The position numbers and the translations under genes were made by a program. The notes beneath the pieces are model-generated. The model did not search any database. It was not told the origin of the DNA and was given only the letters and a program-made list of their open reading frames with translations. This document shows, one piece after another, positions 57,372 to 64,000 of a stretch of DNA of 64,000 nt (position 1 is the stretch's first letter; every line of letters starts with the position of its first letter). The DNA comes from Helichrysum umbraculigerum (Eukaryota > Streptophyta > Magnoliopsida > Asterales > Asteraceae): positions 72,831,559-72,895,558 of the forward strand of contig CATIUR010000001.1 of NCBI GenBank assembly GCA_949592205.1, read 5' to 3'.

Positions 57372-60300
57372 CTAAAAACGTATAAGGTTGGGTAAAAGCT
57401 TCCTACTACGGCGGGTTACCTGAGAAATACATACTAAAAGGTCAACATAAAGTTGGTAAGTTTATAGGTTTGCAAACAGTTGTTATCAGTATGATCCACA
57501 AGATTTCAAAAGTAGTATCATTCAATAATGATAAGTAAAAGTATCGTTAGCCAACGATAAGTAAGACTATTGCATAATGCAATATAAGTATACCATTTGC
57601 ATGAGTCTCATAGTTCGAGCTTAACGTTGTTCGCCTCCGGTAAGTGTACTAATCCGATACACTTCTAATTCACAAATAATATTGCGCCCGTGGGTTGACT
57701 AGAGCGACTAGCCCGGACGAGGTTTGTCAAACCCTGATAGTACTATCCAATAATATTCACGCATATATTAACGAACTATGATGGGTAGAGGGCTTTAATG
57801 GATTATCATAAGGTCTCATGCAATCCGTACGAAAAGATGTTGCCAGTACTTGTGATCATAAAAGCAGTTTATATAAAACAGTTGTATGTATTCTCACCCT
57901 AGTGAAAAACAATAAAAAGGGGCTATGAAACTCACCTTATATTAGCAAGTAGCAAGCAAATATCAAATAAGCAAGCAAGCCGTGTGCAACCATCTAACGT
58001 TCTAAAAACGTATAAGGTTGGGTAAGTAGATGTCTCATAAGACCATCTATAGCGATTGTATAAGTGGGGTTAATGTCCACTTAAGCCAATTGTGTAGGTG
58101 GAGGGTTAATGTCCACCTAGAGCTAGTTTATTTAACTAGTATGTCCAAATAAGTTGTTCAAGTTCGTTTTATCAAAAACGTGTACGACCCGTTGGTGAAA
58201 GCTTGTAATAATAATTCGTTAAGACATTACTATTATGATGTTATATCGTGTGCTTACAAAGCATGTTTTATGTGTTACTGAGTTATATCGTATAAGTTTA
58301 GATGTTACTTGAAGTTTGACACTTAGTGTGAAAACTAGTTTTGAGGATTCTGTTTTAGGCGACACTCTATGCGTCACTCGAGGGTTATTGGCGACACTCA
58401 TGTAGTGTCGCAGAAAATCAATGTCTGTGAGTTATTAGCGTCACTTAGTGAAGTGTCACAGGATGCGTCACTAGGTTGCGGCACTTAGGTTCAGTGTCGC
58501 GTAAGGGCAACATTTGATAGGTACGGCACTTAAGGTAAGTGTCGCTAACAATGGGATTTAGGCATAATATGCGTCACTTGATGGAGTGTCGCAGATAACA
58601 CTTGGTCTCTGCGACACTCGGGTCTGGTCAGATTTTCCAATTTGGTCCAAGTGTTTTAAGTGTCGGTTTCTAATTCAGAAAACTTTCCAAGTTTAGTTTC
58701 AGATCCAAGTTACTAACTAAGTCACCCAAACCCATTTTTGTTACCACTTTCCAAAAATAGTAAGTTTTGTCGTTTTTAGAAACCGAGCCGTTTTTGTTGA
58801 TTTGGTCAAACCTACTCGGTTTGACCCGAAACTTTTACTCAACCCATATATCAGTTTATAGAGTCCATAAAATTTGTCGGTTCGTGTCGGAGTTCACCCA
58901 AAGTGTCAATTTTACAAAAGTTCCAAAACAGCCCTTTAGTTATGTTTTCTGTTTTTTTGTCGGTTTGTTTCGCCACTAGATTTCTACAACTTCAGGTCCA
59001 AATTAAGGTCTACAATTTTTATCAACTGATCATTCTTGTATCTAGTACCTAGCATAAAATTTCTGAGATTTATAGTGTCCATTTCAATAGCCAATTTATT
59101 CCGCGTAACAACTGAACTCGATTTTCGAAAACTTTCAGACCAGACTCAAAGATGGGTTTATTCACAAAAATCCGTATAGATCTGAAAAAAGTGTAAAACA
59201 CGAAATTTGTAGCTCTTTCCCATACGCAACTTTTTAAAAAAATATCGTTATCTAATTCTTCCATAAAACTCCGGATACGACCATTTTTGTAAACTGTGTT
59301 TTTGGAGATAGATTATGCATGTATATGTTTGTTTTTCAAAAATGATTTTTAAGTTGAGATTTGGACATAATAGTGATAGATGAACATAATAACTTCAAAA
59401 TCGGTAGCATTAAAGATGATTAATGGAAAGGTTCATGGGATTCATACCAAGAAATTGAAGAACAAATGAGAGAGGTGTAAGTGATGATGAACTTGAGCTT
59501 GGATTTGGCTTTCTCCTCTTGATCTTCTTGATGAATGATGATGGATGATGATTATTTGGAGTTTAAAGAAAGGTTTTAAATATGTGTTTTCTCCAGATTT
59601 TAGAGAGAATGTGTGTGTATTTTTGAAAGAAAATAATGGAGAAATGAGGTGAAGTGTTGGAGTAGATGTGTAAGGGTAACGAGTACATTGCATGAAGTGT
59701 AAGAGGGCAAAAGAGGGGTGGTACATGGGGGCTGGGGGTGGCCGGCCAAGGGGGCCCACCCAGGGGTATTTTGGTCATTTTCCTTATTCCCTTTTTAATT
59801 AATTACGTTTTCGTTCGTTTACCCGATTGTTTAGACGTTTATATTTACTTAAGATGTTTAATACGCGTATCTAAATGAAGAAGTTAAATTTCGATATTTT
59901 CACTTGAAATATTTAATATAAATACTTGGAAAACACTTACAAAAATGTTCCGTTAATTTGTTGGTCTCGTTTCGCGCGTTAGTTGTACGGAGGTTTAAAT
60001 TGTGTAACGTTTTAAATAGACGTTTTTATTGACGAATCATTATACGATGTTTTTAATAATAATTTCATACAAAATAATATATTTTAAATTATAAAAATAT
60101 ATTTCGACTTTTGTTCGATTGTCGGGCGCGTTTCGCGCGTTTTCGTTGCATTTGTGTTACTTATACGATATAATTAACGTGTTAAATATTATCAACATAA
60201 TATTTATAAGTTTTCGAGTTTATTAAATAATTTCATATTATTTAATATTTTGTTCACCAACGTCCGTATTCATACTGTGTTGGACTCCGTCCGGTTGTTA

Positions 60301-60476
60301 CGCGCAACTTCATCAAATTGCGTAAATGTAATTACGACTAATTACAGAAGCGTATATTCACAAAATATACAAGTAGTTACAAGTAATTACAAGTATTTAG
60401 CCTAATTCTAAACTAAACACATGTAATTAGGGTTTTAAGTAGGATTATCAGTAACCCTAAATCGTCGGGTGTCACA
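57372..60476 (-). mobile_element. 5' LTR of H, truncated at its 3' end
   Basis: Collinear with 38533-41608 of the other LTR from about 57394 on; the last ~277 bp of the LTR (38256-38532 in the other copy) are missing. Just inside the junction, 57372-57394 (CTAAAAACGTATAAGGTTGG and following) repeats a piece found at 39135-39157 of the LTR, and so is out of order. It ends GGGTGTCACA at 60476. Confidence 0.85.
58358..58619. repeat. GTGTCGC/GCGACACT palindrome array, H 5' LTR
   Basis: Collinear with 39491-39751, with a few substitutions (for example GTCACGTAAG/GTCGCGTAAG). Confidence 0.85.
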
Positions 60477-60481
60477 CACAT

Positions 60482-61635
60482 GCTCTAAAGTCAAGGCTGA
60501 ATATCATAAACCTTCTAGTTTACTTCAACAACCGAAAATCCCGTAGTGGAAATGGGAGCAGATCACTATGGATTGCATTACCAAACTACCAAAAACACCG
60601 AACGGTTGCGATACCATTTGGGTGATCCTCGATCGTCTCACCAAATCTGCTCATTTCCTCGCCATCAAGGAAACCAAAAAAATGGAATGCCTTACTTGAA
60701 TCTATCTGAAAGAAATCGTGTCCCGACACGGCGTTCCAATCTCGATTATCTTTGACAGGGATAGTCGCTTCACATCTCGCTTCTGGCAATCACTTCAGAA
60801 ATCATTGGGTACTCGCCTGGATATGAGTACTGCATATCGTCAACAAACCGACGGCTAGAGCGAATGAACTATTCAAACACTGAAGGATATGCTACGAGCC
60901 TGCGTAGTTGACTTCGGTGCAAACTGGGAACATCATTTACCTCTGTGCGAATTTTCGTACAACAACAGCTACCACACCAGTATTGGAGCTGCACCTTTCG
61001 AGGCACTGTACGGTCATAAGTGCCGGTCACCTATTTGTTGGACCGAAGTGGGAGACAGCCAACTCACTGGTCCTGAAATTATCCACGAAACTACAGAGAA
61101 AATCTTTGGTATCCAAAACTGGCTGAAATCGGCACGTGATCGTCAGAAGAGTTATGCTGATGTGAGACGCAAGCATCTCGAGTTTCAGGTTGGGGATCGA
61201 GTATTGCTCAAAGTATCACATTGGAAAGGTGTCATCCGCTTCGGCAAACGTGGGAAATTAAATCCCAGGTACATTGGACCTTTTGAAATTCTTGAAACGA
61301 TCGGTCCAGTGGCATATCGATTGCAGCAACCACCCGAGCTTAGTAGCGTGTATCCCACTTTTCACATTTCTAATCTTAAGAAATGCCTGTCTGATGAGAC
61401 ACTCATTATTCCTCTCGACGAAATTCAGATTGACGACAAACTCCATTTCGTCGAGGAACCAGTGGAAATCATGGACCATGAGGTCAAACAGTTAAAACAA
61501 AGTCGTATTCTCATCGTTAAAGTCAGGTGGAATTCGCGGCGTAGTCCGGAATTCACTTGGGAACGGGAAGACCAGATGCGACTCAAATACCCACAGCTAT
61601 TTTCAGACTTCACTCATACTACGACTCAGAGCTAA
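60482..61635 (+). pseudogene. G integrase core and chromodomain end, broken upstream
   Basis: Continues the G integrase after H (TSD CACAT). The first 400 bp carry several stops (at the codons for P-E-W, near 60540; in the region CTTGAATC near 60696; and TAG/TGA near 60855-60866). From 60889 to 61635 the frame is open for 248 codons: CEFSYNNSYHTSI, then FEALYGHKCRSPICWTE, then NPRYIGPFEIL and the chromodomain-like end WNSRRSPEFTWEREDQMR, finishing at a TAA, equivalent to the E C-terminus. Confidence 0.88.
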
Positions 61636-61656
61636 ATTTTGGGACGAAATTCTCTT

Positions 61657-61669
61657 AACAATGGAAGAA
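61657..61669 (+). other. Degenerate polypurine tract of G
   Basis: AACAATGGAAGAA directly before the 3' LTR; E has AACGGGGGGAGAA here. The TTTTGGGACGAAATTCTC stretch before it is conserved. Confidence 0.75.
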
Positions 61670-64000
61670 TGTGACACCCGACAAATTAGGGCTACTAATT
61701 AGTACCGAATCACTTTGTTAATACATGTAATTAGTTCTATGTTAGGCTAATTGTATGTATCATTATATATATTGTTATATATATACACATTTACGCGATT
61801 AGATTTAATCGTGCATTATTATATCGGCTGAATTCCAATTCATTAATACGGACGTTGGTGAACTCAAATCATTAAATAATATGAAATTATTTAATAAACA
61901 TATTAGTTTCTAAATATTATTTTGATAATATTTCACAAGTAATTCGTATCGTATAAATAACTCATACGCAACCAAAAATGCACGAAACGCGCCCGATAAT
62001 CAAAACAAAGCAAAGTTATATTTTTATAACTCATTAATAAGTATTTTGGTCAAATACTCCAACTAAAAATGTTCCGAATATACGATAATATATATAACGT
62101 TTAACACGTGTATATCGTATAAAAATATGTTTAAACAACCGGGGAAACGAACACCGCACGGAGCGCAAACTCGGGGAACAAAATTTGAGACAATCACCAC
62201 CTTGTGGGACCCACCCACAATCGGTTTTCAACTACAAAAACAAGATCCACAATTTGTGGATCTTGTTGTTGAAAGACTTAACCAAACACACTCTCCTTAA
62301 ATTACTCCTTTTGGTTTTCTCATTCATTTCACCACCTTTATCGCACTTTAATCTCTTTCCCATCTCTTCACCATCGGCTCTCAACTCTCTCTCTAAAAAC
62401 CAAACCAAAAACCTCCATTCATCTCCAATTGTGAAGAAGGAAATCAAAGGAAAAGGAAGCTAAAGCAAAAACCGTGCACCATCACCTTGCTTCATCTTTA
62501 GATCATCAATCTTTTGTAAGAACTCCTTAAAACTCCACTAGTTTTACTTACTTTAAGTTTATATATGTGTTATGAAGTTCATTTAATAAGTATATGTCCA
62601 AAACAAAGCTTTAAAATCATTTTTACTAAACATATATATATATATATATAAATCTGTCACAGAAAAATCGTCTCATGAAAACGACTATATCTCGAGTTCT
62701 AGGCTGAATAAACGTATGAATATTATACCGAAATCTTCGTATGGTTGTCGACTACAACTTTCGTGTTGAACATTTCTTCTAAAAGTGCACTTATTGTTCC
62801 AGAAAATTCAGTTTATACACAAAGGTTAATTATGGCCGAATCTGAAACTTGGTTTGCTTCTCGATTTTATTTACCTAACAAAATGACCTCTATAATTCAC
62901 GGAAAAATGAGGTAAAATACAAGATATATAGTAGAATATGTGTGATTTTTGTTGGATTTGATTTCGGGCTAAAACATAACGAAAACGAGAGGCGAAACGA
63001 ACTGAAAACCTAACCGAAACACTTTAGGGACTGTTTTTGTAATGTAATTAAAACCGACACTTTGGGTTAATTCCGACACGAACTAATAATATTTATAAGC
63101 TCTATGAACTAATCTAAGACTTGTGTAAACGTTTCGGGTCAAACCGAAGTCGTTTGACCAAGTTCCCGACACACGAAAACCTGATCAGCCCCTTGTGTCG
63201 CTTTTGGCCCAAAGCCATTGCGACACAAGCCACTATGTCGCAAATAAATTCCAAAGTCGCATAATGCGACACAAGCTTTATGTCGCAAAACTTATCATTG
63301 TCGCATACTGCGACGCAGCAACTTTATGTCGCATTAAATTGCGGATGTCGCATATGGCGACACAAACCACTATGTCGCTAAGACCCTAATTTTTACTAAC
63401 TAGCGACCCAGACCTCTATGTCGCAACACCTCATAGCGACACAACCCTTGTGTCGCAATTCACAGAATCTTGAAAACTCATATATACACTAAGTGTCGAA
63501 CACTTACAATAACCAAATCTTATACGATAATACTCGTACATGAATCACGTATACTTTGATTTAGGAACATACGAATATACTTTACGAGTATACGATACAA
63601 CGAAACACAATAAAAATAATAATACTTGATAATTATTACAAACCGTCACCAACGGGTCGTACATGTTTTTCAAAACTCAAACCAAATCAATCAAACCATA
63701 TCATTTGGACATTACTAGTTGAATGAACGACTAGCATTGATGATCTGTTGAGACAACTACTTATATTTATAACCTTGCGCGTTTTGAGCGCCCTGCAGGT
63801 TACAGTCTTCGGACAACATCGCCTTGTGCAACATCATACTTGCTTGATAGCAACATATCAGACTCAGGTGAGTCTCATAGCCCCACATTTTTACATTTTT
63901 TACTCCCGGGGTGGGAATACATGCTGTATTTGTTTTACATGTGAACACAAGTACTAAACCTCGCTATATTCTACATGAGCTATTTGCTAATCAATTTAAA
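61670..64000 (+). mobile_element. 3' LTR of G, cut by the window end
   Basis: TGTGACACCCGACAAATTAG onward is collinear with 16320-18700 of the 5' LTR. About 22 differences were counted in the first ~490 bp by eye, fewer further on. The remaining ~658 bp should lie beyond the window. Confidence 0.9.
63196..63458. repeat. GTCGC/GCGAC palindrome array, G 3' LTR
   Basis: Collinear with 17901-18163, with substitutions such as AACGCGACACAAAG/AATGCGACACAAG. Confidence 0.85.

Larger units (their letters stand above)
38256..60476 (-). mobile_element. Retrotransposon H: Tekay chromovirus, minus strand
   Basis: It is flanked by CACAT (38251-38255 and 60477-60481) inside the G integrase. Sense is the minus strand: 5' LTR at the right (about 57372-60476, truncated), extra ORF 57276-56599, gag 56275-55068, pol 44882-41642, PPT 41618-41609 and 3' LTR 41608-38256. 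Element E (44888-55062) interrupts the protease. Native length without E is about 12.0 kb. The LTRs differ by roughly 1.5-2 percent where sampled. At least seven premature stops and two frameshifts break its genes, and its PBS is missing. Confidence 0.9.
16320..64000 (+). mobile_element. Retrotransposon G: decayed Tekay chromovirus, host of the whole nest
   Basis: The 5' LTR starts at 16320, the PBS is at 29042, an extra ORF is at 29392, gag starts at 30353, pol continues at 33986, 38045 and 60482, and the 3' LTR starts at 61670 and runs off the window. Removing D, solo LTR F, solo LTR A' and H leaves about 11.2 kb in the window. By comparison with the 5' LTR, about 658 bp more are expected beyond 64000. 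The left target duplication would be CCTAA (16315-16319). Many nonsense codons and several frameshifts make it non-coding today. The two LTRs differ by several percent, so it is the oldest element of the nest, as its outermost position requires. Confidence 0.85.

Noticed and set aside
1..64000. tRNA, rRNA or snoRNA genes
   Set aside because: No cloverleaf with A and B boxes and no rRNA core segment were recognised; the tRNA-like words found are primer-binding sites.

Overview
The window is nuclear DNA of a flowering plant. The evidence is a three-exon gene of the plant-only DUF1218 membrane-protein family, TTTAGGG-type telomere-like repeats, Stowaway and PIF/Harbinger DNA transposons, and many long-LTR Ty3/gypsy chromoviruses of the Tekay (Del) type. 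The gag-pol style resembles elements I associate with the daisy family (Asteraceae); that placement is an impression and was not tested.

Layout. Positions 1-16319 are the older host segment. It holds AT-rich DNA with small repeats, a 2.3 kb solo LTR (1669-3990), a 346 bp solo LTR (5712-6057), a PIF/Harbinger transposon with a twice-interrupted transposase (6398-8522), a non-autonomous relative of it (9057-9778), two Stowaway-like MITEs (9902-10323), and the only host gene I can support (exons 10582-10671, 12582-12781, 13186-13441). This part ends in an inverted telomere-like repeat (16218-16319).

From 16320 to past the window end everything belongs to one nest of LTR retrotransposons, resolved here by 5 bp target-site duplications (TSDs). 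Outermost is element G (16320 to beyond 64000), a decayed Tekay element. Its 5' LTR was hit by element D (19295-28969, TSD TGCTG), whose own 5' LTR holds a solo LTR (21026-23422, TSD CATCT). The G internal region was hit by a minus-strand solo LTR F (31513-33985, TSD TATTT), a plus-strand solo LTR A' (35914-38039, TSD CAATT) and a minus-strand element H (38256-60476, TSD CACAT). H in turn contains element E (44888-55062, TSD GTTGA), which is young and has an intact 1480-codon gag-pol. LTR divergence by eye falls in the order the nesting demands: G several percent, H about 1.5-2 percent, D about 0.6 percent, E about 0.4 percent.

Three things stand out. First, almost every LTR family here, including the unrelated-looking D, carries a 160-270 bp array of short GC-rich palindromic words, and the word differs between families. 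Second, the six Tekay-like LTR types share an ordered set of splice-site-like signals that brackets this array. Third, G and H carry an extra ORF of about 225-229 codons between the primer-binding site and gag, while the intact E lacks it. D is a non-autonomous element with one acidic ORF of unknown family and no pol.

No rRNA, tRNA or CRISPR features were recognised. All dating, divergence and homology statements are from reading by eye, without alignment software or database search.
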